From positions 40,902 through 104,901 of the forward strand of contig CAOJQZ010000002.1 in the NCBI GenBank assembly GCA_948441955.1: a DNA stretch of 64,000 nucleotides, read 5' to 3'. This stretch comes from an uncultured Lachnospiraceae bacterium (GTDB taxonomy: Bacteria > Bacillota > Clostridia > Lachnospirales > Lachnospiraceae). Under the pieces are notes generated by a model. The model searched no databases. It saw nothing but the letters and a program-made list of their open reading frames with translations, and was not told the origin of the DNA. This document shows positions 1-8,209 of the stretch, in pieces; positions within the stretch are counted from its first letter, which is position 1; every line of letters starts with the position of its first letter. The position numbers were made by a program, and so were the translations under genes.

Positions 1-186
1 ATCCTTATCGAGCTCCGTAAAGATCTCCTGCTTTGCCTCCTCGTCAAAAGGAAGTCCCCCTTCAGGAGCCCAGGTAACCGGATTATGGCAGCCCGGACAG
101 GCGTGAGAACAGCCTGCCACCCACAGAACTACCCGAAGTCCGTCGCCGTTCAGCATATCGTCCTTCGTAATATTATGATAACGCAT
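1..186 (-). CDS. nrdG: Anaerobic ribonucleotide reductase activating protein (partial)
   Basis: Only the first 62 codons are inside the window; the gene runs off the left edge. The product is the radical SAM activase that places the glycyl radical on NrdD, using S-adenosylmethionine and a [4Fe-4S] cluster in the cytoplasm. The cluster motif is visible as CSHACPGC, with Cys26, Cys30 and Cys33 in the CX3CX2C spacing of NrdG and pyruvate formate-lyase activases. The segment around NGDGLR and the following CHNP are also typical of NrdG. The ATG lies two bases after the nrdD stop codon, so the two genes are almost certainly co-transcribed and probably translationally coupled. Family assignment is secure; the C-terminal part cannot be judged. 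Confidence 0.95.
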   Translation of the reverse strand, partial: MRYHNITKDDMLNGDGLRVVLWVAGCSHACPGCHNPVTWAPEGGLPFDEEAKQEIFTELDKD

Positions 187-188
187 GA

Positions 189-2366
189 TTACATACTTTT
201 CCTTTCTGCAATCTCAGCCATCTTCGCCTCATTCAGCCGGGTATCTCCCTTCACCCTGGAATAGGACAGATATCCGTTCATCCTGTCAATCTTTGTCAGA
301 TTCTTACTGCCGCATACCGGGCACACATCCATGGAAAGCTCCTCATGCCCGCAGTTATCGCAGTAGGCAAGGGACAGATTTACACCTTCATAATAGCCTC
401 TGTCCATGGCGCGCCTTACTAAAGACTTGATAGCCTCTCTGTTATAATTAATCGGATATTTTACATACTGAATCTTTCCGCCGTTACTTAAATTCCAGAA
501 CCGCCCCTCCAGATCCTGCTTCTCGATAGGGGTAATATCCTCCGTCACATGACAATGAAAGCTATTGCTTACATACTCCCTGTCCGACACATTTTCAATA
601 ATTCCATATTTCTTTCTGAACTGCTGGACCTGAACGCCGCACAGATTCTCAGCCGGCGTCCCGTAAATGGCATAGAGGCGGCCGTCTTCTTTTTTAAATT
701 CATTAATCTTATCATTAATATGCTGAAGCGTGTCAATAGCAAACTGTCCGTCCTCTGCCAGAGACTTTTTATTATGAAGCTGCTGAAGCTCATTTAACGC
801 GGTAATTCCAAAGGAAGCTGTAGCTGCCTTAAGAAGAGGCTTAATCTTGTCATACAGTCCCAAGTGACCGCCGTAAAAGCCGCCCTCGCAGTAAGCCAGC
901 GGATTGGTGGATGCCTTTAATTCTCCCAGGTAATCATAGGTTCTAAGATGCAGCTGACGGATAAGCTCCAGATAATAATCCAGTACTGTAAAGAAGTCCT
1001 TGCTCTCCTGTCTTGCCTTCGCATAGATCATGGGAAGATGAAGGCTGATAGCGCCGATATTAAACCTTCCTACAAACACCGGCTCATCCTTTTCATCCGC
1101 CGGCTCCATACCGCCTCTTTCGTACCACGGAGAAAGAAACGCGCGGCATCCCATGGGGCTTATAATCTTTCCATACTTCTTATATATACTTGACACATAT
1201 CCCTCTCCTGTAAGGCTTAACCAGTCCGGGTACATGGTCTTCGCAGAGCAGTCTATCCCCGCTTCAAACACATCCTCCAAGGGACCTCCCGGCCCGTGAA
1301 GCTTCTCATCATATAAAAACACAATCTTTGGGAACAGCACCGGCTTTTTATGGCCCTTCTTTCCCTGACCGTTCTTGCGCACCTCCAGCATCTTAAGGGT
1401 CACCAGCTTTCCGTATTCACTTGTCACCGTTCCTGCCGTAACCGTTATAAACGGATAATCTCCCCTGCTTGAGGAAACCGAATTAAACTTATATTCCCAG
1501 CCCTGAAAGCCCTGCTCCATCTCCTTTTCAAGGTCTGCCCACGCCACACGCTGCACCGTCTCCTCATCGAGCCCCAGATCACGGTATTTTTTTATTAGCT
1601 TTTTATGAGATTTTTCCGCATAGGGCTCCAGAATATCGTCCACGCTTGGCACGGTAAAACCGCCGTACTGCTGGCTTGCCGCACTTAAAACAATATCCCC
1701 GATAACGTCAAAGGCTGTATCCAGTGTCTTCGGCTCATTATACCAGAGATTCCCCATCTCAAAACCGCCGCTTAACACTTCCTTTACATCAAAAAGACAG
1801 CAGTTCATGGTATCCCTTCTTGCCGACATGTCATGAATGTAAATGTAGCCGTCCCGGATTGCCTGGATCTCCTCCACCGTCAGGAAAAATTTCTTATACA
1901 GCTCCTTATTCAGCTCATTAAAAATAAGACTTCTCTTGGTAGATACAAGAGCGCTGTCCGTATTGCTGTTCTCCTTGTCCCCGATATACATGATAGACTG
2001 GCTCTTTTTATAAACATCGTCTAACATCTGTACAAAATCCTGCTTATAATTCCGGTAATCCTTGTAGCTCTTGGCAACCGCCGCATTGACTCTCTCAAGA
2101 GCGCCTTCCACTACATTGTGCATCTCTGCAATGGGAATTTCCGTAATGCCAAGCTCTTCCACCTTCTCCTCCACAAATTTGCAGATAAATCCTATCTCCT
2201 CATCCGTGAACTTAATAAGCGCCCGGTACGCGGACTTATTTACAGCCACAACAACCTTCTGGACGTTGAATTCTTCCTTGGTTCCATCCTTTTTTACTAC
2301 CTTCACATCTCTTGTCAGCATATAACTCTTTTTCTTCCCTTCATCTATATTTAGTGTGCATGTCAC
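189..2366 (-). CDS. nrdD: Anaerobic (class III) ribonucleoside-triphosphate reductase
   Basis: Makes deoxyribonucleotides from NTPs without oxygen, using a glycyl radical. The 725-residue protein has an N-terminal ATP-cone (about residues 16-105) for allosteric control, the large NrdD barrel, then a zinc site (CDNCGHEE and CPVCGSKN) and the radical loop near the C terminus, where DRMNGYLSY puts the radical glycine at about residue 698. Length is normal for the family. I kept the first ATG because GGTGGAG lies about six bases upstream; a second ATG 16 codons later (MLTRDVKV) has a weaker site and is possible. nrdG follows after two bases. A sigma-A-like promoter lies about 45-75 bases upstream. 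Being the only visible ribonucleotide reductase fits a strict anaerobe, but others may lie outside the window. Confidence 0.97.
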   Translation of the reverse strand: MTCTLNIDEGKKKSYMLTRDVKVVKKDGTKEEFNVQKVVVAVNKSAYRALIKFTDEEIGFICKFVEEKVEELGITEIPIAEMHNVVEGALERVNAAVAKSYKDYRNYKQDFVQMLDDVYKKSQSIMYIGDKENSNTDSALVSTKRSLIFNELNKELYKKFFLTVEEIQAIRDGYIYIHDMSARRDTMNCCLFDVKEVLSGGFEMGNLWYNEPKTLDTAFDVIGDIVLSAASQQYGGFTVPSVDDILEPYAEKSHKKLIKKYRDLGLDEETVQRVAWADLEKEMEQGFQGWEYKFNSVSSSRGDYPFITVTAGTVTSEYGKLVTLKMLEVRKNGQGKKGHKKPVLFPKIVFLYDEKLHGPGGPLEDVFEAGIDCSAKTMYPDWLSLTGEGYVSSIYKKYGKIISPMGCRAFLSPWYERGGMEPADEKDEPVFVGRFNIGAISLHLPMIYAKARQESKDFFTVLDYYLELIRQLHLRTYDYLGELKASTNPLAYCEGGFYGGHLGLYDKIKPLLKAATASFGITALNELQQLHNKKSLAEDGQFAIDTLQHINDKINEFKKEDGRLYAIYGTPAENLCGVQVQQFRKKYGIIENVSDREYVSNSFHCHVTEDITPIEKQDLEGRFWNLSNGGKIQYVKYPINYNREAIKSLVRRAMDRGYYEGVNLSLAYCDNCGHEELSMDVCPVCGSKNLTKIDRMNGYLSYSRVKGDTRLNEAKMAEIAERKSM

Positions 2367-2411
2367 ACTCCACCACTACATCATGTGTTTTATAGAGGCT
2401 GTCTGAATATA

Positions 2412-2441
2412 ATCTTATCACTATATACGTAACAGCGTCAA
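2412..2441 (-). promoter_or_regulatory. Predicted promoter of nrdD-nrdG
   Basis: On the minus strand TTGACG (2436-2441) and TAAGAT (2412-2417) are separated by 18 bases, close to a housekeeping promoter. The spacer contains TATATAGTG, which resembles one half of an NrdR box. The spacing to nrdD leaves a leader of about 40 bases. The promoter is inferred from sequence only. Confidence 0.5.
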
Positions 2442-2462
2442 CGGATCAAGCCTGAAAATATT

Positions 2463-2493
2463 TCACAAAAATAGAGCCTTACGAGGCTCTATT
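2463..2493 (-). terminator. Intrinsic terminator after the alanine symporter gene
   Basis: A 10-bp perfect stem (2470-2479 with 2484-2493, loop TACG) is followed on the minus strand by a run of T residues. It lies about 70 bases past the stop of the upstream minus-strand symporter gene and just before the nrdD promoter, so it separates the two units. Confidence 0.85.
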
Positions 2494-2562
2494 CATTGTA
2501 TAATATTATTTTTTCAATTTCCACCTTCTATACGGATTTCGACAAATAATTTCAGATTACAC

Positions 2563-3945
2563 TTATTCCTTCACCACCGGAACAGGCGTATAATCCTTCG
2601 CATCCAGATTGTGGATGTATTTCTTTGTTTCTTTCACAATCACGTTGGACAGAAGAAGCACTGCCACCAGGTTTGGAATGGCCATCAGGGCATTTAGAAT
2701 ATCCGCCACTGTCCACACCACATTAAGACTGATGATCGGAGCAATCACGGCAACTGCTATGTAAAGGGCACGGTAAGGCATAAGCCCCTTCCTGCCTGCA
2801 AAGTATTCCACGCACCGCTCTCCATAATATGCCCATCCAAGAATGGTAGAGTACGCAAAGGTAACGATTCCAAGGGTCAGCACAATCGGGCCGAATACTG
2901 GAATCTGGCCAAACGCCAGAGTAGAAAGAACACCGCCGTCCCCAATCTGATCCGCGTTAATATTCGGATTTTTCATAATCGTTGTCACAAGCACCAGACC
3001 CGTCATCAGGCAGACAACCACCGTGTCCCAGAAGGTTCCGGTAGAAGAAACAAGGGCCTGACGGACCGGATTCCTTGTCTGTGCCGCAGCAGCCGCAATA
3101 GGCGCCGAGCCCATGCCCGATTCATTTGAAAATAAGCCCCTTGCCACTCCGTACTGGATAGCCAGACGGATACCGGAGCCCACAAGGCCGCCTGCCGCCG
3201 CCCCCGGCGTAAACGCTAATCTGCAGATCGTGACAACAGCCGGAAGAATAAAGTCATAGTTAATACAAAGAATAATGATACATCCCAGTACATAGAACAG
3301 CGCCATAAAAGGAACCAGCTTCTCGCATACCCTGGCAATGGACTTGATACCTCCGAAAATTACAATTGCCGTCAAAATACCGACTACAGCTCCTACCATC
3401 CATTTGGGAATTTCAAAATTTCCCTGGGCAATATTTGCAATTGCATTTACCTGCGTCGCGCAGCCGATTCCAAAAGAAGCAAATGCAGCAAAAAAAGCAA
3501 AAATCATGGCAAGCCACTTCATATGAAGCCCCCTCTCAAGGGCATACATGGCTCCGCCCTGCATACGGCCGTCCCTTGTTTTCACCCGGTATTTTACAGC
3601 AATCAGGGATTCCGAATATTTCGTCGCAATTCCAAATACACCGGTAAGCCAGCACCAGAGCACAGCGCCCGGTCCTCCAAGGGCAATGGCTGTACCTACC
3701 CCCACAATATTTCCGGTACCGATAGTAGCCGCAAGGGCTGTGGCAAGAGCGCCGAACTGGGATACCTCCCCCTCTCCGTCCGTATCCTTCGTCACGGAAA
3801 GCTTAATCCCCTTTGTTATCGTATATTTCTGGATAAATCCTGTACGAATCGTCATAAAAAGATGTGTGCCGAACAGCAGAATAATCATCCACCATCCCCA
3901 TACCCATCCGTCAATTCTATTTATCATATCTGCAATCTGTTCCAT
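2563..3945 (-). CDS. Sodium:alanine/glycine symporter, AGCS family
   Basis: Polytopic inner-membrane carrier of 460 residues that takes up alanine or glycine with sodium. The sequence is hydrophobic throughout, with about ten to eleven predicted membrane segments. Typical AGCS stretches are GALATALAATIGTGNIVG near residue 65, the ESLIAVKYR segment after it, and ARGLFSNESGMGSAPIAAA near residue 270. Length matches the AlsT/AgcS group. The start ATG has AGAAGGGAG upstream. It is a single-gene unit: its promoter is at 4000-4028 and its terminator at 2463-2493. Family is sure; the exact amino acid carried is not evident from sequence. Confidence 0.93.
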   Translation of the reverse strand: MEQIADMINRIDGWVWGWWMIILLFGTHLFMTIRTGFIQKYTITKGIKLSVTKDTDGEGEVSQFGALATALAATIGTGNIVGVGTAIALGGPGAVLWCWLTGVFGIATKYSESLIAVKYRVKTRDGRMQGGAMYALERGLHMKWLAMIFAFFAAFASFGIGCATQVNAIANIAQGNFEIPKWMVGAVVGILTAIVIFGGIKSIARVCEKLVPFMALFYVLGCIIILCINYDFILPAVVTICRLAFTPGAAAGGLVGSGIRLAIQYGVARGLFSNESGMGSAPIAAAAAQTRNPVRQALVSSTGTFWDTVVVCLMTGLVLVTTIMKNPNINADQIGDGGVLSTLAFGQIPVFGPIVLTLGIVTFAYSTILGWAYYGERCVEYFAGRKGLMPYRALYIAVAVIAPIISLNVVWTVADILNALMAIPNLVAVLLLSNVIVKETKKYIHNLDAKDYTPVPVVKE

Positions 3946-3999
3946 AAAAAACTCCCTTCTCTTTTCCTTTTTTTATTATATTACAAATGACATGGGGAC

Positions 4000-4028
4000 A
4001 TTATAGCTTATTTGAAAGAAAATAGCAA
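4000..4028 (-). promoter_or_regulatory. Predicted promoter of the alanine symporter gene
   Basis: TTGCTA (4023-4028) and a perfect TATAAT (4000-4005) are 17 bases apart on the minus strand, about 55 bases upstream of the symporter ATG. The rest of the 332-base gap 3946-4277 is AT-rich and holds only the hairpin at 4225-4256; I saw no gene in it. Confidence 0.65.
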
Positions 4029-4224
4029 GAATTGTTATAAAACAGCTATATTTTTCTTCTCATATATCCCCATATATTCTTCACAAAAAACACGATTAAT
4101 CCGCCAAAATCTTTAAAATTCATCAAATCTCTTTATATTTAACGCCTATTTCGTCCCTATATGAGAAGGATAAAGAAATGTATACAAATATATTTTTTAT
4201 CAATTTTCAGAAAATTTAACCATA

Positions 4225-4256
4225 AAAAAACAAACAGAATCTTCCGTTTGTTTTTT
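4225..4256. terminator. Probable bidirectional terminator
   Basis: An inverted repeat pairs AAAAAACAAAC (4225-4235) with GTTTGTTTTTT (4246-4256); an inner GAA/TTC pair extends the stem past a mismatch. Runs of A on one side and T on the other allow termination on either strand. It lies directly after the minus-strand gene ending at 4278. Confidence 0.7.
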
Positions 4257-4277
4257 AATATGATTTATGATTGTAAT

Positions 4278-4583
4278 TTATGCCCGGACATCTATCCTAT
4301 TTACTGCTTCCGGAATTTTATTCAGCTCTTTGAGATCTACTCCATAATCTGATAAGTTTCTTACCTCTGAGGTGTCGATTTCCACCTCATCCCAGCTCCA
4401 GAGCAATCCGTAAGATTTTACGGAATCCTCAAAATCCGTTTCCGTTCTATACCTGTATTCTGCTAGCTCTTTCCCCGTATAGTCCCTGTATCTTTCCTTC
4501 AGCTCACCTGTCAGCCCTTCTAGTTTCGCCTTTCCATCTACTTTTCGGAACCATACCCTGCCATTTTTTCGTACTCTGAACAC
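4278..4583 (-). CDS. Hypothetical protein, probably the 3' half of a frameshifted gene
   Basis: A 101-codon reading frame with no ATG. The only early start is a GTG lying 46 bases inside the preceding gene, with no convincing ribosome binding site. The product is hydrophilic and charged, rich in Tyr, Glu and Lys (for example NGRVWFRKVDGK and SYGLLWSWDEVE). I do not recognise the family with confidence. If the upstream frame (4538-4918) is joined to this one at a run of six A residues (minus strand, 4564-4569) by adding one A, the protein reads continuously for roughly 210 residues. The simplest reading is therefore one gene broken by a single-base slip, by sequencing error, decay or phase variation. 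A terminator follows at 4225-4256. Confidence 0.55.
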   Translation of the reverse strand: MFRVRKNGRVWFRKVDGKAKLEGLTGELKERYRDYTGKELAEYRYRTETDFEDSVKSYGLLWSWDEVEIDTSEVRNLSDYGVDLKELNKIPEAVNRIDVRA

Positions 4584-4918
4584 AAATATTTAAGCCGTGT
4601 CTCCATATAAGTGATACCATCTGTCACAGCTCCCACCGCCTGATAATATACATTCATTTTCTCTGCGGTTTTTCCTTGCACGTCCTTTCCCGCAACATGG
4701 AGATCTAATAATCCTGCCGGATCTGCGGCCTGCATCTTAGTATTTGTGCTCCTTCCTTCACTGTCCCCGGACAACGCCGCTATTTTCTCATTTATCTCTT
4801 TTTGCTTTCGTATTCTCTGTAAATCTGCTGTTCTTGCAGAACCAGGCAGAGGCTGCACGGATGAAATCTTGCCGGGACCATTCTTTATCCAGGGCATATT
4901 CTGAATATTAATCCGCAC
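4538..4918 (-). CDS. Hypothetical protein, probably the 5' half of a frameshifted gene
   Basis: This frame begins MRINIQNMPWIKNGPGK and encodes 126 residues. The first third is rich in Pro, Gly and Ser, followed by a charged helical stretch (RTADLQRIRKQKEINEK) and a second helix ending YLCSEYEKMAGYGSEK. There is no signal peptide or membrane segment. I do not recognise a named family. The frame stops shortly after an A6 run, where the overlapping frame 4278-4583 carries on with unbroken protein-like sequence. Its neighbour on the other side is a decayed two-component system, so this may be a generally eroding patch of the chromosome. Confidence 0.6.
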   Translation of the reverse strand: MRINIQNMPWIKNGPGKISSVQPLPGSARTADLQRIRKQKEINEKIAALSGDSEGRSTNTKMQAADPAGLLDLHVAGKDVQGKTAEKMNVYYQAVGAVTDGITYMETRLKYLCSEYEKMAGYGSEK

Positions 4919-5018
4919 GAATCCACACCCCCTTTAAAATATATCTTCTTATATTGAAATATCGGCGTTTATCTGAAAAATCTAAAGAATCTTAAGCGAA
5001 ATTGTCAGTACATGCTCT

Positions 5019-5321
5019 TTAATAATCCGCCGAAAGAGAGCCTCCCATTTTTTCGATTAGAGCCTTGGATATAGCTAAGCCTAAGCCTGTCGATTTTCGG
5101 GCGCTATTAACTGTATAGGAACGGTCAAACAGCCGTTCAGCCTGTACCTCTGTTAATCCGGAAGCTTGATTTGAAAACAGGAACTCCTTGTTTTCCGTTA
5201 AAACTATTTTCAGGTCAAGGCTTTTTCATTTCCCATGTGCCCGCTGCGGTTAATGTGCTTGGAATCTTTCTTTGTCAACTTGAATAGAAATATCATCATC
5301 AACAATTAAAATATACTTCAT
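5019..5321 (-). pseudogene. Remnant of a two-component system (regulator start plus kinase end)
   Basis: Read on the minus strand, 5321 begins with MKYILIVDDDISI, the usual opening of a receiver domain with its acidic cluster, but a stop follows after 23 codons. About 20 codons further, in another frame, comes the end of a histidine kinase ATPase domain: FSNQASGLTEVQAERLFDRS, then ARKSTGLGLAISK and EKMGGSLSADY before a stop at 5019. The G-L-T...LFDR...STGLGLAI pattern is the F-box and G2-box of HATPase_c. The N-box, the histidine domain and most of the receiver are missing. This is a deletion-fused relic, not a functional gene. No other gene is visible in the 498-base gap 4919-5417 apart from the terminator at its end. 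Confidence 0.8.
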
Positions 5322-5357
5322 TTTCTTTCTCTCTTGGTATTTTTACCGCAAATAATT

Positions 5358-5385
5358 AAGGGTACGCCGGCTGCGGCATACCCTT
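5358..5385 (-). terminator. Terminator after metA
   Basis: AAGGGTA (5358-5364) pairs with TACCCTT (5379-5385), with an inner GCCG/CGGC pairing across one mismatch. On the minus strand the hairpin is followed by TTAATTATTT. It lies 32 bases past the metA stop. Confidence 0.7.
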
Positions 5386-5417
5386 CACATTTCTTCCTGT
5401 CATTTTACAATACCACG

Positions 5418-6338
5418 CTAAAACGGCGTCCCATAAAGGTCATACGGCGTCACCTGATACACATAATAATTGAGCCAGTTCGTATAAAGATTATTGGCAT
5501 GTGCCCGCCATGTAAGAAGGGGGCCTCTCTCCGGGTCATTCCCTGCATAATAATTTTCCGGCATCTCGATAGAAAGTCCTTTTCCTAAATCCCGCTTATA
5601 TTCTCCGTCCAGCGTTATCCGATCATATTCGGGATGACCCATAACAAATATCTGCCTTCCATCTTTTGCCATAGCAAGAAACAGACCCGCTTCTTCTGAT
5701 TCCGCTAAAACCGTCAACCCCTTTTCCCCGCGGATTTTATCCATAGGCACCTCCGTATGCCTCGAATGAGGCGCCAAAAACACATCGTCGAAGCCTCTCA
5801 CAAGCGGAATCTTCCGGTTCAGCACCTTATGCCGGAACACGCCGAACATCTTATGGGGAAGCTGCACTTTATCAATTCCATAGTGATAGTAAATTCCTGC
5901 CTGCGCTCCCCAGCACAAGTGAAGGGTGGATGTCACATTGGTCTTGCTCCACTCCATAATCTCCTTTAATTCTTCCCAGTAATCCACCTCTTCAAAGGGC
6001 ATCTGCTCCACCGGAGCCCCGGTGATAATGAAACCATCGAACTTTTGCTCCTTAATCTCGCTGAATTTCTGGTAGAATTTATTCAAATGGCTGGTAGGCG
6101 TATTTTTGGACTCATGGCTGGATACCGTAATAAAGGATACGTCCACCTGCAGAGGCGTGTTGGACATGGAGCGCAGTATCTGAAGCTCTGTATCCTCCTT
6201 AAGCGGCATCAGATTTAAAAGCCCGATTGTAATCGGACGGATATCCTGATGGGCAGCCCGGTGCTCGTCCATGACAAATATATTTTCCTTCTCCAGTATT
6301 TCCTTTACCGGAAGGTCATTCTGTACCCGTATCGGCAT
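5418..6338 (-). CDS. metA: Homoserine O-acetyltransferase (MetA type)
   Basis: Activates homoserine for methionine synthesis by acylating its hydroxyl group. The 306-residue length and the glutamine-amidotransferase-like fold are typical. The catalytic triad is in place: Cys142 in [10 protein letters not shown], and His235 and Glu237 in VMGHPEYD. Residue 111 is Glu (GAPVEQMP). In characterised MetA proteins Glu at this position goes with acetyl-CoA and Gly with succinyl-CoA, so I infer an acetyltransferase despite the usual database name of succinyltransferase. The gene starts three bases after the AI-2E-family permease stop and probably shares its promoter. I saw no SAM riboswitch or methionine T-box upstream, so its regulation is not evident. 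Confidence 0.95.
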   Translation of the reverse strand: MPIRVQNDLPVKEILEKENIFVMDEHRAAHQDIRPITIGLLNLMPLKEDTELQILRSMSNTPLQVDVSFITVSSHESKNTPTSHLNKFYQKFSEIKEQKFDGFIITGAPVEQMPFEEVDYWEELKEIMEWSKTNVTSTLHLCWGAQAGIYYHYGIDKVQLPHKMFGVFRHKVLNRKIPLVRGFDDVFLAPHSRHTEVPMDKIRGEKGLTVLAESEEAGLFLAMAKDGRQIFVMGHPEYDRITLDGEYKRDLGKGLSIEMPENYYAGNDPERGPLLTWRAHANNLYTNWLNYYVYQVTPYDLYGTPF

Positions 6339-6341
6339 AAT

Positions 6342-7700
6342 CTACTCCTCTTTTCCCTCTGTATTTTCTGTCTCCACTTCCGGATTAATATAATTCCCCC
6401 CGGAATCCACATAGCTTTTCTTATCATAATACCCGGTATCCGTCGGAAGCTTTTTGCGTTTCAGCCGGTTGTCCACAATCATCTCAGCGATATAATAAAG
6501 CACCGCAAAAGTAGGAACTCCCATCACCATTCCGGCAAATCCGAAAAGTCCTCCGCCAAGAAGAATGGCTACAATGACCCAGAAAGCCGAAAGACCGGTA
6601 GAGTTTCCAAGAATCTTTGGCCCCAGTATATTCCCGTCAAACTGCTGCAAAAGAAGAATGAAAATCACAAAATAAAGTCCCTTCATGGGATCGCTCAGCA
6701 AAATGAGAACAGTACTGGGAACTGCACCAATATACGGTCCAAAAAACGGAATCACATTGGTGACTCCCACAATCACACTTACCAGCATCACATAGGGCAT
6801 ATTTAAAAGAGAAAGACCAAAAAAACACAGTATGCCGATAATTGCGGAGTCAATAATCTTTCCAATAATAAAACCGCCGAAAATCTCGTTGCTCTTTGTC
6901 GTAAGATGGAGGATCATATTGGCATGATCCACATTAAATATAGCGTAGATACCTTTTTTACTCTGACGCACAAACAGCTCCTTGCTGAATAATATGTATA
7001 TGGACACAATAACTCCGATTAAAATATTAAATATCTCGTTCAGAACATTTATTACGCCCTCTGTCAAATTCGACATCAGCTCATTTGTCTTATCCAGAAG
7101 GTCCGTCCGCATCCAGTTCATAAACATATCCGTACCTTCCTCAAGGGCCGTCTTGATAAACGTTCCCGTCGTAGAATCATCAAGCCTCGCTTCATTGAGC
7201 CTGTCCAGTGCATTTCCAATCTGTCTCGGAAGCGTAAATACAAGATTTTTAATGCTCACGTACAGCTCGGGAATCAGAAGATTGAATAACGCCGCCACTA
7301 AAAGGATCAGCAAAATCAATGCCGCAAAAATGCCCACGGCCCGGGACATCTTCCGTGCCCTGTCCACCTGCGTCATCCGTTTCTCCAAAATCGGAACAAG
7401 CACCATATCTACCTTATTCACAATAGGATTCAAAAGATACGCAATGACAAAACCATACACCACCGGCTTTAAGACTACAAATACACGTGAGACTCCCGCT
7501 GAGATATCTGTCATTCTAAGCAGAGCAAAGTAAAACAAAATACTGGCGGCAACAACTAGAAAATATGTCATTCCGCGGCTGAACTGCTGCCTGATTTTTG
7601 AGGGCCCTTTCTTTCCCAAAATCGGTCTTTCCTCGTAATATGCCTGTTCCTGCTTCTTTCCTGCTTTTTCTGATTCTTCTTTTCTATCCTTATTTTCCAT
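6342..7700 (-). CDS. AI-2E family transporter (PerM/YdbI-like permease)
   Basis: Integral membrane protein of 452 residues with about seven to eight membrane segments: a pair near the N terminus, one after residue 120, and a C-terminal block with the family pattern GVTNVIPFFGPYIGAVPS and the glycine-rich LGGGLFGFAGMVMGVP. Such proteins are named for autoinducer-2 export, but many members do other jobs, some as ion antiporters, so the substrate is open. Both ends are highly charged. I placed the start at the ATG opening MENKDRKEE, preceded by AGGAAAGG. A longer frame starting at TTG 7763 would lie inside the promoter and can be excluded. metA follows after three bases. Confidence 0.88.
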   Translation of the reverse strand: MENKDRKEESEKAGKKQEQAYYEERPILGKKGPSKIRQQFSRGMTYFLVVAASILFYFALLRMTDISAGVSRVFVVLKPVVYGFVIAYLLNPIVNKVDMVLVPILEKRMTQVDRARKMSRAVGIFAALILLILLVAALFNLLIPELYVSIKNLVFTLPRQIGNALDRLNEARLDDSTTGTFIKTALEEGTDMFMNWMRTDLLDKTNELMSNLTEGVINVLNEIFNILIGVIVSIYILFSKELFVRQSKKGIYAIFNVDHANMILHLTTKSNEIFGGFIIGKIIDSAIIGILCFFGLSLLNMPYVMLVSVIVGVTNVIPFFGPYIGAVPSTVLILLSDPMKGLYFVIFILLLQQFDGNILGPKILGNSTGLSAFWVIVAILLGGGLFGFAGMVMGVPTFAVLYYIAEMIVDNRLKRKKLPTDTGYYDKKSYVDSGGNYINPEVETENTEGKEE

Positions 7701-7734
7701 CAAAAAATTTCGACCTTTCCTGAACATATAGTCT

Positions 7735-7763
7735 ATTATAACCGTTCCACAAATTCCAGTCAA
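7735..7763 (-). promoter_or_regulatory. Strong sigma-A promoter of the permease-metA unit
   Basis: TTGACT (7758-7763) and TATAAT (7735-7740) are separated by exactly 17 bases on the minus strand. It lies immediately after the terminator of the upstream gene and about 35 bases before the permease ATG, which fixes the start choice for that gene. Confidence 0.85.
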
Positions 7764-7793
7764 CCAAAAAGGGAAAGCTCTCTTGGCTTTCCC
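7764..7793 (-). terminator. Terminator after the DUF1540 gene
   Basis: An 8-bp stem (GGGAAAGC 7771-7778 with GCTTTCCC 7786-7793) is followed on the minus strand by TTTTTGG. It closes the upstream unit; the next promoter begins within a few bases. Confidence 0.85.
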
Positions 7794-7814
7794 CGTAAAA
7801 GGTAAAACATAATT

Positions 7815-8138
7815 TTACGCGCATCCGCATTTAAAAGTTGCGCACTCTGTCTGCTCACACTGGCATGCATTTCCGCCTTCCACGCTGATTTTTCCTGCGT
7901 GGCAGTGGCATTCATCATTGTATACACAATCTGTAGCCTTACAGTCGATTTTGCTTGTGGCAGTCGCTTCCTTCATATCATTGCTGTAGGAATTGCCGTC
8001 CTTCTTTTCCTGAAAGCTGTCGCAGCAGGTGTCCGCAGCATACTTTGCAGAGCTTCCCCCCACCTCGATTTTATCCAGATCGCAGTAATAGTCTTTATTG
8101 TGCAGACACGTCTGTACAGTACATCTTAACTCTGGCAT
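7815..8138 (-). CDS. DUF1540 domain protein, two cysteine-rich repeats
   Basis: A 107-residue protein made of two copies of a short cysteine-rich module. The first has CTVQTCLHNKDYYC and CCDSF; the second has CKATDCVYNDECHC and CQCEQTECATFKCGC. The spacing C-x4-C...C...C...C matches DUF1540, a family common in Clostridia whose function is unknown; metal binding is a reasonable inference from the cysteines. There is no signal peptide. It has a very strong ribosome binding site (AAAGGAGGTCAG) seven bases before the ATG, suggesting high expression. It lies 70 bases after thrS with no clear terminator between, so it may be read with that operon or from its own start. Confidence 0.88.
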   Translation of the reverse strand: MPELRCTVQTCLHNKDYYCDLDKIEVGGSSAKYAADTCCDSFQEKKDGNSYSNDMKEATATSKIDCKATDCVYNDECHCHAGKISVEGGNACQCEQTECATFKCGCA

Positions 8139-8209
8139 AATCTGACCTCCTTTATTAAAATAATATCAAGGTTATTATGCCCGGATTTTCCTTTTTTAGT
8201 TATGAAAAA

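Noticed and set aside
3991..4005. CATGGGGACATTATA as a third copy of the palindromic repeat
   Set aside because: Only the eight bases ATGGGGAC match; the GTAGTA/TACTAC arms and the CAGATT tag are missing, and the rest is the symporter promoter.
7700..7763. Longer start for the AI-2E-family permease at TTG 7763
   Set aside because: The extension covers the -35 box and -10 box of a near-perfect promoter; the ATG at 7700 has a better binding site.
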